DNA of 43,232 nucleotides from Cytidiella melzeri (lineage: Eukaryota; Basidiomycota; Agaricomycetes; Polyporales; Irpicaceae): NCBI GenBank assembly GCA_022592445.1, contig JABYQR010000363.1, forward strand, positions 1 through 43,232, read 5' to 3'. A program made the translations under genes and the position numbers. This document shows, piece after piece, positions 21,503 to 33,244 of the stretch; within the stretch, counting starts at the first letter, position 1; each line of letters starts with the position of its first letter. The notes below the pieces were generated by a model. That model was not told where the DNA came from. It did no database searches and saw nothing but the letters and a program-made list of their open reading frames with translations.

Positions 21503-24500
21503 TTACATATTATTGTTGTTGTTATTGGGCCCAAATGGCAATGCATGGGTCCAGCGCGAGAAGCAATTGAAGGATTGAGGCTCCGGAGGCCCTGAAGGGT
21601 GTGTTTGCTGGTTGATTGGTATGTCTTGAATGGTGTGTGACGGGTGCGGCAGCGGAAATGATGTTTGCGTGTTTATGATGTGTGTTGGGTGAGGAAAGGA
21701 GAATGTAGATTGGGATGGGGGCATGAATGCAGGTGGAAAGTATGGTAATTCCCCGGACTCAGAGATGTGAGGACCTGGCTGTGCTGCTGGCCAAGAAAAT
21801 GAACGCTGCCACTGTGAATCAGCATATGCAGCACCAGTATAGCTCTCATGATGTTGAGATTGAGAGCTGGAAGCGATTGGATTAGCTTGAAAACCTCCGC
21901 CTGCTTGCTTCTGCCCACAGAAAATGAGAGCATGCACTATAATTGCAGGATCTGGAACTCACATCCATTTCTGTTACCTTGCGCTTTGCACCTCGTTTGG
22001 ATGAGCTCCGTTGGGGTGTTTCAAATGGTCGTGCAGTCACAACCCTGCTATCTGCATGTCATGAAAACAATTATTAGTGTGTGTATGGGTGTACCCTTAC
22101 GCACTGGCACTTACCCCTGTTTGCTTCACTCTCTTGAGAGGCAAAAGGAGTGTAGGTACCTGGTAAAGGCTGTGTCATGACGTTGGACACATTGTACGCG
22201 GCTGGAGTGATCGGTGTTGTGATCCTTGTGGTGCTGGAAGGTGGAAGTGCAGCTTTTGATGCAGCTTTTCGAGCTCCCATGTGCTTCACAGCTGCTTTCC
22301 GCACTTCTAAAACTGCTGTGTCAGGGATAACTGGCTCAGCCCGTCGTAGCGATGAAGGAAGAGCTTTAGCAATCTGGTAATAGTTGTGAATTGAGTAGAT
22401 ATTGAGTAAGAAGTGAGGTGTATCTGCATGCTGAGCAATTTGCTTGGTACGATGCTCTGTGAAGGTGCGTTCTTGCCGAGTAGGATGCAATGTCACTCCT
22501 ATGTATTGGGAGTCCGAGTCTGTGCAATTGTGCTGGGTATTGACTGCACATATGATGTCCTGCAATAATCCCTGACTGAGCACATACAGCTGTACAATTG
22601 AGTTCAACATACCTGGAGTGTGAGAAGGGCAGTGTCTTGTGTCAAGGTCAGTCGAGGGACTCGAAGCTTCTCATGTCGTGTGTCCTCTATCTTGAACAGC
22701 TGAACAGAGATGTGAGAAACTTGGGAGACATTTTCCAGTGGCACCAGCATCTCAATAACACGTGCAAACTTGTACTAAGAGCAGGAGAAGATTCAATAAT
22801 AGTTAAACATTTACCAAAACTAAGATAGCTCACCTGATTATCACCATACTTAACAAGAATATCTTTCCCAGTGACAGCTTTATCGCCGTTGATGAGAGTC
22901 ATAGACTCAACCTTGAAGTAGCGTTGTGTGTACAGTCCATGGGCAGCAAGTTGAGCTGAGGGTGAGCTGCTAGTGACTGTTGAGGAGTATGTTTGTGCCC
23001 ATGTAACAGACATCGAATGTCTCTGCTGTGACTTGGGTAGGTGTGCAGATCCTAGCATAATTATCAGTATAGTCACAGAGATAGTGTAGCATCTTCAGAA
23101 TCATACCAGAAATAACAGGCTTGGTTTCTTTATAACCCAGGTGTGCTTTCTCTTCTGGATGATCCCTCATGTAGTCCCGGACTCCATGACCTGCAGATCT
23201 CCAAGTCTTCTTCTCGGCATCATACCAGAATCCACCAAGGGCCACATGCTTGACAGCGTCCTGTGCAGCAAAGGTGTCACAGATTTTCAATGTTTCTACA
23301 AGACTTGCCTTACCAGGCAACGGTATTATTGGGAATATTTAAGCGCTTGTCAAGTGCTTATCCAGTGCTTATCCGGCGTCTATTTAGGCGCTTATCCAGT
23401 GCTTATCAGGCGCCTATTCCGGCGCTTATTCTCAGTGCCTATCAATTGATGCGCTGATGCGCCTCCTGTCTCTGATGCGCTGATGCGCTCCTTTCCTTAT
23501 ATGTGTATCACATGATAGAACTCTCTGGAACCTTGTGGAACTTGCTGGAACTATGATGTCATAGTATAGAACATTCCATTAGATGATGTCATAGTTCTTA
23601 GAACCTTCTGGAAAAGTCTAGCCTTGTCTTAGAACAAGCTAGAACAAGTCTAGCCTTGGAGCTGGGTCATGGGGTCAGGTCATGGGGACAATTGCTATTG
23701 GTTGATTATTGAAGTGGCACCACTAGGGCATAGGGCATGCTTAGTAAGGTAGATTACTTCGCTTACTCATGTAGGTATTAGGGGTCTTAAGGTAGTACCT
23801 GGGGTCCTCCCCTTCATGTATATGTAGAGGCACTCCTGAGGGCATATCCCCTCAGTCTTATCCACTCTGTTGATAAAGGACTACCTTGTACTCTCCAGTA
23901 CTTCGCTCACCACACCTCTTACTCTCTATATCTCTATCTCCCCCTCAAGTTAACCACTTATCTGGTGAGTGTAACCTTAACTGTTACACCGGCTAGTCCA
24001 AGCAATGGGTTAATCCAGTCATCCACGGAATGTGGCTGAAGTAGGCGATCTAGCTCTGTCTCAAGCTGCTTTCGTATTGCATCCTCAGATGCCTGGGAAT
24101 TGTCTGGCCGTGCCTTCCGAAGCTGTTTACCCATCTCAATCAAGGTATGAATGATGCTGTGAAGTCCTGAGTCCCAAACACCAGTGGCCTGACGTGCGCT
24201 GTCAACCTTGCTCTGAGCTCCAGGGAGAACAGACATGCTGAGCTGTCTTCGAATTTCTGCATCTGTTTCATGTGGTGTTCGAAGTGGGCCTTCCTACAGT
24301 AGCACAAAAAATCAGGTTCCCAACCTTGACTCTTGAAAAGAAAATAGAGAGCAAGAAACATACAGAGAATAGCTCAAGAAAGCCTTCTTCTGAGGCTTTA
24401 TGAGCCTTGGTACCACCAACTTTGCAAGTTCGGCAAAAGAGATTACAACCAAGCCCGTTGTGACTGCATTCCTCTGCTTGCATGGGATTGTCGCCACCAA

Positions 24501-26518
24501 AAAAAAAGCCATATGGAAGCAACAAAACCTCTTCGTCATACTTGCAGTCCCAGGCCTCAACACCATCCTGGGCTGCTGAACTATTTGAGAAGTAAGTAAA
24601 AAGTACCAGTATAATTTTTCTGCAGCAGAATTCAGGACTGTACTTACTTTATGGAGTCACAGACAGCCTTTGCAAGCTCTATTGGAGACGCATGTGGTGA
24701 CGATGAGACAAACTTGACCGAGAATTCCTTTTCTATCATCTCCCGTGGCAAGTTTGCGTTAGAGGCGTAGACAACATGATGCTTGTTCCACTGCTTTGAA
24801 ACATTGCCAGAAACATCATCGATGAACACGATGACTGGGGCAGCGTAGCACATCCTGCCCTTGGCAAGTTGTCAAATGGGATTTGGCATTTTTTCGGCGT
24901 ATTTCCGAGACTCATCTGTGCAAATTAAGTTAAGTGAGAAAGTCACTAAGTGGGTTTATTGAGACATACCAGAGAACAGCTGGACATGTTCAGGATATGA
25001 CCCATACAATTTGTCAAAGGGAACCTTGAAGGTAGCCACAGGACATAGCATCTGTCGGTTGCTCACAACAAAACCACGCTATATTTAATCAACCAGTGAG
25101 AAAAAATACATCCAATTGAAGATTTACCTTACCTCAGTCCAAGAAACGCTACGGCCTAATGCTGTAAGTGTCTCTGGTGTGCCTCCAGCAGTTGGGTCTG
25201 GGTCTCGTCGTGAACTACAACGATCCACAAAGAACCGCTCCGGTATAAAATAGGACGCGTCGGATCGCTGAAGCAGCTCCTGAGTGAAAAAGATCTTCCC
25301 TTCAACCCTTACAGCAGGTGTGACAATGCCTTCAGGGCCATTGCGAAGCATCTTGAAACCATGCTGTGCTTCAGACATATACCCTCCACGGTCTTCAGGA
25401 AAGTCGGACATTGCAAATCGAGTCAAAGGATTTGCGTAGTCCTAAAACAGGTTCAGATTGAGGTTTTATTACAAGATATACAATCTGTACCTTTGCAACC
25501 GCAGCCCCAATATCATTGATGTAGAAGATATTGCCGCTAGGACTTACAACCTTCTTTGTGGGATCTCCAACCAGACAACGGAGGTCCTGGCGCATTTTCT
25601 TGATAGCGTACAAGGTCGGAACGTCACGTGCGTGTAACGCCTTGGCCCATCTAAGCATTGCACTGATTTGTGCATCCGAGAACCGCAGACGCGGAGATGT
25701 TAACAAGAGGTCTGTGAGAAAGAGCTGATGGAAATTAGTAGCTATCTGACTGTAGGATCTCACTCATACTTACTGACCTGGACGGCCATGGAAAGAACGA
25801 TGTATCCTGAGCAGATGGCTGACCTGAGTGTGAGAACGCTGGTATGCCTATGATGAATTGTCAGCAGGACATTTTCATCATGTAATACCTCATACCTAGA
25901 TAGGACGGCTCATCTTCTCCTATGGTATCCTGCTCAATAGCGCTGCCTACGTGCTCATCTTGCAAATCATCCTCAAACAGCTCATAGTCCGCATCCAATG
26001 TCTCATCGCGCTCAGCACTATTGGCAGCAAATTCCTCCTCCTCCTCCTCCTCCTCCTCCTCCCCCTCCCCCTCCTCCTCATTCACCTCTAACACGCCAAC
26101 ACTGTGCTCACAACTTTGGGGTTGCCAGAGCTCACTGAATGGGACTGGATCTTGAGACGTGTCCACCAGGTGCTCTTCCTCCTGGAATGTGTCTGAAGAC
26201 TCCTCAATTCCTTGCATTTCTTGCCTTTGTAGTTCTGTATCTTGCAGCTTCGTGCGCTCCATGTTGGCATCTTGTAGCTGCTGACGGTACTGGAGGCGCT
26301 GCTGATGACAGGCTGTAGATTCATGGCCCTGAGCGTAGCGGCGTGCCATTGTGAGTGGAAGACCATTTGTGGGGCTCGGACACAATAAGCACGTCACTTG
26401 GTTCTTGGGGCCTATAGACCACACTGTGTAGAAATTATTGACGTGTGTAGAGAAACAGAGCCAATCTTAAGTACGCACCTGTAGGGTCTAAGCCATAAGC
26501 TGGAGTATTTGCGGACAT
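21503..26518 (-). pseudogene. Gene X: broken zinc-finger protein with the DDVSGNVSKQWNKH block
   Basis: Upstream exons join in frame: 26518-26479, 26423-25896, 25847-25774, 25724-25491, 25441-25133, 25078-24970, 24915-24648, 24580-24364 and 24293 onward. The N-terminus has a Cys/His cluster (CLLCPSPT...H...CH) and then a long Glu run (about 26030-26085). The centre has VFIDDVSGNVSKQWNKHHVV and PYGFFFGGDNPMQAEECSHN. The C-terminal part has NTQHNCTDSDSQYIG and a Gln/Asn-rich tail ending at 21503. From memory this is a multicopy basidiomycete family, often just called C2H2-type. Two lesions are visible: an in-frame TGA at 24872-24874, and an LTR-like insertion (23324-23988) where a conserved middle segment of the family appears to be missing. 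Function is unknown; association with mobile DNA is inference. Confidence 0.7.
23324..23988 (+). mobile_element. LTR-like insertion in gene X
   Basis: About 665 bp of non-coding sequence interrupts X between INPLLGLAG and LPGKASL. Its right end is CTTAACTGTTACA. A TATATGTAG box sits at about 23818 and internal repeats of GCTTATCCAGTGCTTATCC and GATGCGCTGATGCGC are visible. The left end (TATTATTGGG) is not a clear LTR start and no clean TSD is present (GCCGG against CCGTT). This fits an LTR remaining after a recombination that also deleted part of X. Confidence 0.5.
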
Positions 26519-26788
26519 GCTGACTGATGAGCAAAGGTAGCACAATCACAACGTAAGTTGGGTCAGATTGTGCAATACAAGACTGTTTTACTCACCTTTT
26601 GCAATGTTTCTCAAGCTTCGTGCACATGTGGTAGAGAAAGGAGAGGACTGTACGAGCCCATCAATGCGTTTGAGATCGACAGAGAAGCGCACGTGACCGT
26701 GCGAACTCCCTTGGCGTTGGCTTTCTCCCCTTGGTCAACGTTTTGGTCAGCGTTGCCAGCCCTCTCCACATCTCCCACTCTCTCAACC
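26519..26788. promoter_or_regulatory. Divergent promoter region between X and Z
   Basis: X starts at 26518 on the minus strand and Z at 26789 on the plus strand. The 270 bp between should hold both promoters. I see no clear TATA box on either side. An open plus-strand frame here overlaps it but has no matching splice structure. Confidence 0.35.
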
Positions 26789-27549
26789 ATGGCAACCGTT
26801 CTCATGGTCGACCCTGGACTGCACCAACGCGGCGAAGGGGTTGACGACTTCCGTCGTGTTCCCTTGTGGATCGAAATCCACGGCTTATCGCGCGCATTGG
26901 ACTCCGTGGTAAGCTAATGCTTAATTCACGCTTTGCTCGAACACTGACATCCTCACAGCCCATCACAGTAACAGTTGCAGTGCCTCCTGAGGCTGCTGGT
27001 TTTCTCACAGCAACAGTGCGCCCCGCAAAGGTGAAAGGTGAAGAGGCCGATTGTGACTTTGCGGTCACCCTCCCACCGGTAAGTACATTGTGCCTTGCGT
27101 CGAGTGACACGCACCTCACACTTTCAGCACAGGAGACCGACTTGAACTACCCGCTCACGTTTGCAACCACCCTCGATCATTTCAACTGCGAGTCGTTCGC
27201 ATCCTGGAAATTGCTCCTCGACGGTGTCGAGTGTTGGCTCCTCACGACCGTCTTGGACCGAGCACATCCCCAGTGGTCGTGGGGTGTTTCGCTGTACTGG
27301 ATGGCGTTTGTCGGCACCTACCCCGATTTTCCTGCTGGCCCCAACTGGCCTGATTGGAACACCGGCATTCCTTTCGAAGGCAGTTTCCTCGACTCCTGGA
27401 TGGCGCGCTTCAAGCCCAAGCGTGCCCCTGGCCCAGCACAGAAGCTCCTACCTGAACCTGTAGCTGCACGTACGCGCAAGGAGATTCGCAGGGATATTTG
27501 GACGGAAATTCAGGGGCAGCTCGCGTTGTATAATTGTACTTTGATTTAG
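26789..27549 (+). CDS. Gene Z: 218-aa hypothetical protein
   Basis: Three exons join in frame: 26789-26908, 26959-27078 and 27133-27549 (657 nt). The second intron uses an acceptor five bases after the first possible AG, which keeps the frame. The protein has a beta-rich N-terminal half (PITVTVAVPPEAAGF...) and a Trp-rich C-terminal half with PQWSWGVSLYWMAF and PNWPDWNTGIPF. A basic segment (KPKRAPGP) follows. There is no signal peptide, and the single hydrophobic stretch is too short to be a clear membrane helix. I do not recognise the family. It lies inside the 9.2-kb insertion and is divergent from X, so it may be cargo or part of the element. Confidence 0.65.
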
Positions 27550-27806
27550 CTGTATCTACATGTTGTTGTTGTTTCGACTATATCATTTGCTCGTTCTGCG
27601 CTGTCCATTCCAGCTCAAGTAAAGAGGGATCATATGTCTACTGTATTGCCCGAGTCTCTCGCGGCTTCTGCTCGCACTGTGCATGTTCAATCACACATAA
27701 TATGGTGGTCAGATAGTTGAACTGTGCATATAATGATAATTATGTACACTGGATGTCCATTATTGCTGGTCTAGATAAACTGGCTATAGACAGATTATAT
27801 GATGGG
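27550..27806. other. Right end of the 9.2-kb insertion
   Basis: AT-rich sequence without a gene. No inverted repeat of the left end is visible, and no GTTAATAAC motif occurs here. Confidence 0.4.
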
Positions 27807-27811
27807 CTGGT

Positions 27812-28199
27812 TGTCGGAGCGACGTTTCACACCCATCTCAGTAATTTTTTTTTCGTCGCACGCCCATCCCTCAAACCGCCACATTCCCTCCTTTCGTCGC
27901 CGCGACGACATACGCCGCGCTCATATCCGCCCGACATTGCATTTGCTTGGGAGTGTACCCACAAAGGCGGAAAGTTTCTCTCTCGCTTCACCACCAACGC
28001 GCTGGTCGCCAGGGCAGCTCGAGCCATTCTTAATCACGCACCCACTGGAGAGTATCGCTCTCGATTCTTCCCTGCCGAAGCCACTCGCTGCGACCAATGC
28101 AACGTCTTACAATCGCGCATGCACATCCTGAATCAATGTACTCGGTATCGCCGGCCGCGACGCAACTTCCTGGAGTTCCTCAAGAACTCCGCTGACCCT
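27812..28199 (+). pseudogene. LINE ORF2, C-terminal Cys/His region
   Basis: Continues the ORF2 frame with ARAILNHAPTGEYRSRFFP and CDQCNVLQSRMHILNQC. This is the CCHC/zf-RVT-like tail typical after RNase H in Tad1-like LINEs. It is broken after SADP at 28199 by the Copia element, and ACCCT at 28195-28199 is the left TSD. The ORF resumes in frame at 36777. Confidence 0.85.
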
Positions 28200-28760
28200 T
28201 AACAAAGTGGAATATGTGTGCGAGGGGTAGAGGCTGTTAAGCTTCGAAGATGAGTCTTATTATTCTTGCTGCTTCAGCAGCTCTGCTTATATACATGTCT
28301 GTATCTACTTATGTAAGCGACTACTATACATGTCTACTTCAGCTATTCTACTGTACTACCAAGTGCATGACTCATGCATGACTCATGCTATGAGTGCATG
28401 ACTCATGCATGACTCATTGTATGACTAGGTTCAGCACTTGTACCAGAGGCGTACATAACGAGTAAATGACTCATGCTAGTACTTGTCCTCAGATGTATGC
28501 TTTAGGCATCCACTGGAGTCATATGTGCTTTCCATGTCATTTCCTATGCTACTAGAACACAGGCATACATATATGTATAGTATTGCTACAACCCATATCT
28601 GTACGTCTCAGCTAATGTGATGGTTACTACTAGAGTTTCCATATACGGCTACATAATTCCCATACTAAGACTGTGGGAACTCTGCTACCTAAAGCGTCCT
28701 TGTAATAAGGCGTGGGAAACTACATATCATATCATATTATTATATTATATAGTTTTAACA
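28200..28760 (-). repeat. Copia 3' LTR, 561 bp
   Basis: On the minus strand it begins TGTTAAAACTATATAA and ends CCACTTTGTTA. It holds five ATGACTCAT motifs (about 28365-28475), more than its sister LTR, which accounts for most of the length difference. Confidence 0.9.
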
Positions 28761-28772
28761 CTCCCACTTAAC
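28761..28772 (-). promoter_or_regulatory. Copia polypurine tract
   Basis: Reads AAGTGGGAG on the minus strand immediately before the 3' LTR. It is the expected primer site for plus-strand DNA synthesis. Confidence 0.7.
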
Positions 28773-28779
28773 CGTTACA

Positions 28780-31700
28780 TTAGTGAGTGTTTAGATCAAT
28801 TAGACCTAATCTCCCACTGAAGTATGATTGCTTCTGAAATGCCAATGACTTTGTCATGATATCAGCAATCTGTTCTTCAGTTGGAACAGCATATAGTTCG
28901 GCATTCTTATTTTCGACAAACTCTCTAACATAATGATATCGAATGTCAATATGCTTTGAGCGTGACTCTATCTTTGGATTCTTGGTGAAGTAAATAGCAC
29001 CATGATTATCACAGCATAGAATTGTAGGCTCTTGCTGTTTTAAATCCAATTCTTTGAGCACGGTGCGCAACCAATAACATTGCTTGGAAGTTTCGCACAA
29101 GGCCATGTATTCTGATTCCATTGATGATAGAGCAACGGTTTTCTGCTTCTTAGAAGTCCAGGAAATTGCTCCTTCAGCCAACAGAAATACATATCCTGTT
29201 GTCGAATGTCTGTCATCTTTATTCTCAGCCCAGTCTGCATCCGAATAACCAATAATACCAGCATTACTTGATCCATTATACTTGATCGCATAGGACTGCG
29301 TTCCAAGCAAATATCTCAGTATATATTTAGCTGATTTATAATGGTGGTCAGTTGGATTTGACATGTACTGTGAAAGACGTATGACTGCATATGAAATGTC
29401 TGGTCTAGTACCAATCATAACATATATAAGCGTGCCAATCAACGCTTGATACTGTCTCAGTAAACCAGAATCTGCTTTATAGTCAGAATCTGCCTTCTGT
29501 AGTACAGCACCTGAAGGTAATGGTGTCCGAGCAGGATTAGCATTTGCCATATTAAATCGTTTTAAAGCCTCTTGAATATACGACTCTTGGTCAAGTAGAA
29601 TCGTTTTAGCTTTACAATCTCTCTGCACACGCATGCCTAGAATAAGCTTAGCTTCTCCTAAGTCACGCATCTCATAGCGATCCATAAGATTCTTCTTAAG
29701 TGCAGACATAGCAAGTTTACTATTTCCTATCGGAAATATATTGTCAACATATAGAATGAGAATTAAATTCCCCCCTTGTTGCCGATACACGTAAACACCA
29801 GCATCTGAATGAATCCGGTCAAAGCCTAATTCTATCAGAGTGTTATGAATTTTGATATTCCATGTTCGTGAAGCTTGTTTAAGTCCATAAATGGCTTTCT
29901 TAAGCAAACAAACATGGTTCTCCGTTCCCTTCTCCACGAAACCTTCTGGTTGTTCCATATAGATTTCTTCATCCAGTTCGCCGTAAAGGAAAGCTGTTTT
30001 CACATCCAATGCCTCGATTTCCCAATCTTCGAGTGCAGCTATAGCTAGTAGCATGCGTATGGATTCAAAACGTGCGACTGGTGAGAAAGTTTCTTGATAA
30101 TCAATTCCTTCAACTTGGGTGAATCCTTTTGCAACAAGACGCGCTTTATATCGACCATCAGACTTTATGGTGAAGACCCATTTGCATTTCACAATTTTGC
30201 GTGATGCATCTGGTCGTCGTACAAGCGTCCAAGTTTTATTCTTCATTTGAGAATCAATTTTGTCTTGTGCAGCAGCAAACCATTGATCCCGATCATCTCT
30301 TTTCATTGCCTGCTTCCACGTCTGTGGATATTCATTGATTGAATAAGCAGTAATTGAATTAAGAGTCTCGTCATCAATTTCTGCAGAATCATCATCATCA
30401 GTTAAGCCTCCTGATAGAGTTTGATGTTCTGGACCCGGTTCAACGGAAGGTGATCTCGAGGGTTGACGTGATGACGTTCCTGATCGCAAAGGTATCCGTA
30501 ATCTGGATGGCCCTGCAACCGGAGATCTCGCGCGTATTCTCGAGTTCCATTCAGCTCTCAAACGAAGCTCATTTTGTTCTTCCTTTTTGTCCTTAGCCAC
30601 TTGCTTTTCTAAAGCTTTCTGAATATCCACCGGCCGCATGGAAAGTTTAGGATTTTTTCCAGCAGTTGAACGTTTGTTCTGGTTGATAGGTGGTGGCAAA
30701 GGTGGTTTAGGCTTAGGTCCTCGTTTGATTTGTGGTTGTGGTTCTTTGTCAAGAACCGGAGCTGAAGGGAATTGCTGCTGTTGTCGAGAAGGATGAGTAG
30801 GTGCTTGGTGCTCTGGATGATCATCATCTCCATCATCAGAATCTTGATGACCTTGTTCATCATTCTCTTCAAAAGGTGAAAAATTATCGTGTGGAGGAAC
30901 AGTGTTATTATCACTGTTATCGCCGACTAAAGGTTGTTTGGAAGGAGTAATATCTTTACGATACGGGAAATGAGTCTCGTCAAATACTGCATCGCGAGCA
31001 ATGACGATTCGCTGTTTATCCCAGAACCGGTAACCCTTTACACCCGGTTCATATCCAACGAATATCATAGGAGTTGCTTTTGGTGACAACTTGTTCTGAC
31101 GACTCTTGATCGGTACGTGGACGTATGCACGACATCCAAATACACGAAGCATTGAGATATCTGGTTTTATACCCAGAAATCTCTCTATAGGTGTCTGCCA
31201 GTTTAATCGTACATTAGGTAGACGGTTATTTAAATATACCGCTGCTTTGCAAGTAAGCTTCCAGAAACCATTTGATAACCCAGCTTGCTGACGCAATGCT
31301 TCGGCTTTATATTTTATGGTCTGTTGCCATCGCTCAGCTCTACCATTTTGTTGTGGAGTATACGGTACAGAATTTGTAATTCTATTCCGTGTTCCTTCAG
31401 ATAATCCTTGAACTCATTATTAATGAACTCTGTTCCACCATCACATCTGAACTTCTTCATCTTCTTTCCTGTTTGGTTTCCGGCCCATGACTTGTATTCT
31501 TTGAATCTTGTGAACGCTTCATCTTTGTGCTTGAGATAATAGAGCATCCCATGACTAGAAGCATCATCAAGACAAGTCATACCGTATTTGTAACCATCAA
31601 TAGAAGTTGTAGAATATTCAATGAGATCGGAATGAGTTAATTCAAGGACTTCTGTAGCTCTCGACATAGATGGTGGAAATGGTTGTCTCTTTCCTTTTCC

Positions 31701-33244
31701 AACTTGACATCCGTGACAAGGAGAAATTGTCGATGGAATAGGAATCTTTTCTTTTAATCCCTTTGTTCCTTTGTGAAGATTTTCGACAATCTTATTCCCT
31801 GGGTGTCCTAGTCGATTATGCCACAATGTATAATCATTACGACTAACTTTATTAATTGAGTCTATCTTCCTGACTAGACGTCCTTTAATCCAATAAAGTC
31901 CGGCATGATCAGGTTGACCATTTATAATCTCTTTTCCTTCATTATAAATTGTCCATCCTTTCGATGTAACACTGCTGGTGCATCCTTGTTGCAGTGCTCT
32001 AGAAGGAGAAAAGAATCTTGTAGTCGCATCTGGTATATAGAGGACATTGTTCAAAGTTGTGCGATGTATTTTATCTTTCACAAGGACCGTGTCAAGTACA
32101 ACCGTTCCTTTTCCCAATATTTTGACAGTCATATCTTTACCTGCTACAGAGCATGTACCTGCTACCGTTGCTGGTTGATACGAGATAAAGTCGTCAATTT
32201 CATTGGTTATGTGACTAGTAGCACCACTGTCGATGAGCCATTCAACGCTTTCAGTCTCACACGTGGAATACAGAGAAACGTTGATGATTTCATTATCGTG
32301 CTCGAAGACAGGTTTGGTATCTACTTGAAGATTATTTACAGTTGCTTTGTCTTTGCCTTTGCCTTTGGACTTCTTTCGTTGTCCTCCTTTCTTTCCTTTA
32401 TTCTCCTTGTTACCCTGCTTGTTGTTGGTAGAAGATCCTTGCTGATTATTTCCATTACCGCGAGACTTGTTCTGGTTAGGTTTCCCTTTATCCCAGTGCT
32501 GACTCGTAGTATGGTTAGAAAGCCCACACTTCTTGCATTTTTCCTTGGTAAACGCGTGGTCTGCGTAATCCGATTCGCATTTTCACTGTTTGAACCCTTT
32601 CGACGTAACTCTTCCGCAAGTATCTTGGGGATGAGCGTGTCAAACTTAATTTCTTCGGGTTTTGCAACAGTGCCAATGTATGCAGAAATGGCGGTTTCAT
32701 ATGACGTTGGTAAAGCCCACAAAAGAATATGAACTTTAATTTGATCATCAAGGTCTAATCCAGCAACTTTGGTATCTCCAATCTTAGTACGGAAGCCTTG
32801 AATTTGTACGTTCATATCCTTAGACTCATCAAAAGTTGAGCTAAGTAGGTTTCTGAACGCAACAGAGCTTGCTAAGACTGATGTCTTCTCAAAATCTGTT
32901 TTCAACTTCTTCCACACTGCGGAGGCCAAATCCTCTCCTTCAAGATAGGATTGCAAAGTAATGTCAAGGTAAATATTGAAATAAGCTAAAGCGCGTTGGT
33001 TCCGAATTTCCCAATCCTTAAGTTCCTTCTTCTCATCAGAAGTGTCAGGAGGTGCAGTAGTCGTACCAGAACCTGAACTGGTTGCAGCTGCTGCGGGTAA
33101 GGTAGGTTTTGTTTCGGTTCCATTCACGATTAACCAAGTGTTTGAATATCTGAACAAGCCAATCATAGCGGTGGACCATTTCTTGTAGTTTGAACCGTCA
33201 AAGACGATCATTTGACTACCGCTAATCTTTCCTGGTTCAGCCAT
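28780..33244 (-). pseudogene. Copia gag-pol polyprotein with two frameshifts
   Basis: Gag starts at ATG 33244 (MAEPGKISGSQM) and has the FDGSNYKKWSTAM block. A frame change near 32585 precedes a CKKCGLSNHTTSQHW zinc knuckle. The protease has WLIDSGATSH. The integrase has LWHNRLGHPGNK...CHGCQVGK (HHCC) and a D,D,E core with FINNEF. A second frame change lies near 31375, after which the C-terminal half is open to 28780. The reverse transcriptase has TRPDASRKIVKCKWVF and a catalytic loop that reads YVDN at 29740-29751 rather than YVDD. RNase H has SSMESEYMAL and KHIDIRYHYVRE. The enzyme set is recognisable but inactive. Confidence 0.9.

Larger units (their letters stand above)
18565..27806. mobile_element. 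9.2-kb insertion of unknown type carrying genes X, Y and Z
   Basis: The LINE ORF2 frame stops at CTGGT (18560-18564) and resumes exactly in frame after CTGGT at 27807-27811, giving GEL-VVGATFHTHLS across the join. The 9242 bases between are foreign to the LINE. They hold Y (19894-21472, minus), X (21503-26518, minus) and Z (26789-27549, plus). No known transposase, integrase, recombinase or helicase is recognisable. The ends (AGGTTAATAACC left, ATATGATGGG right) show no terminal inverted repeat I can see. A 5-bp TSD is the simplest reading. Alternatively two or more events may have been stacked at one site. Confidence 0.6.

Noticed and set aside
21503..26518. X as a KDZ (Kyakuja/Dileera/Zisupton) or Plavaka transposase
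   Set aside because: I considered these because they are common in basidiomycetes, but I could not match their signature blocks to the X sequence, so I left X as unknown.
18565..27806. The 9.2-kb insertion as a Helitron or Starship
   Set aside because: No Rep/helicase, no TC...CTRR ends with hairpin, and no tyrosine recombinase are visible.
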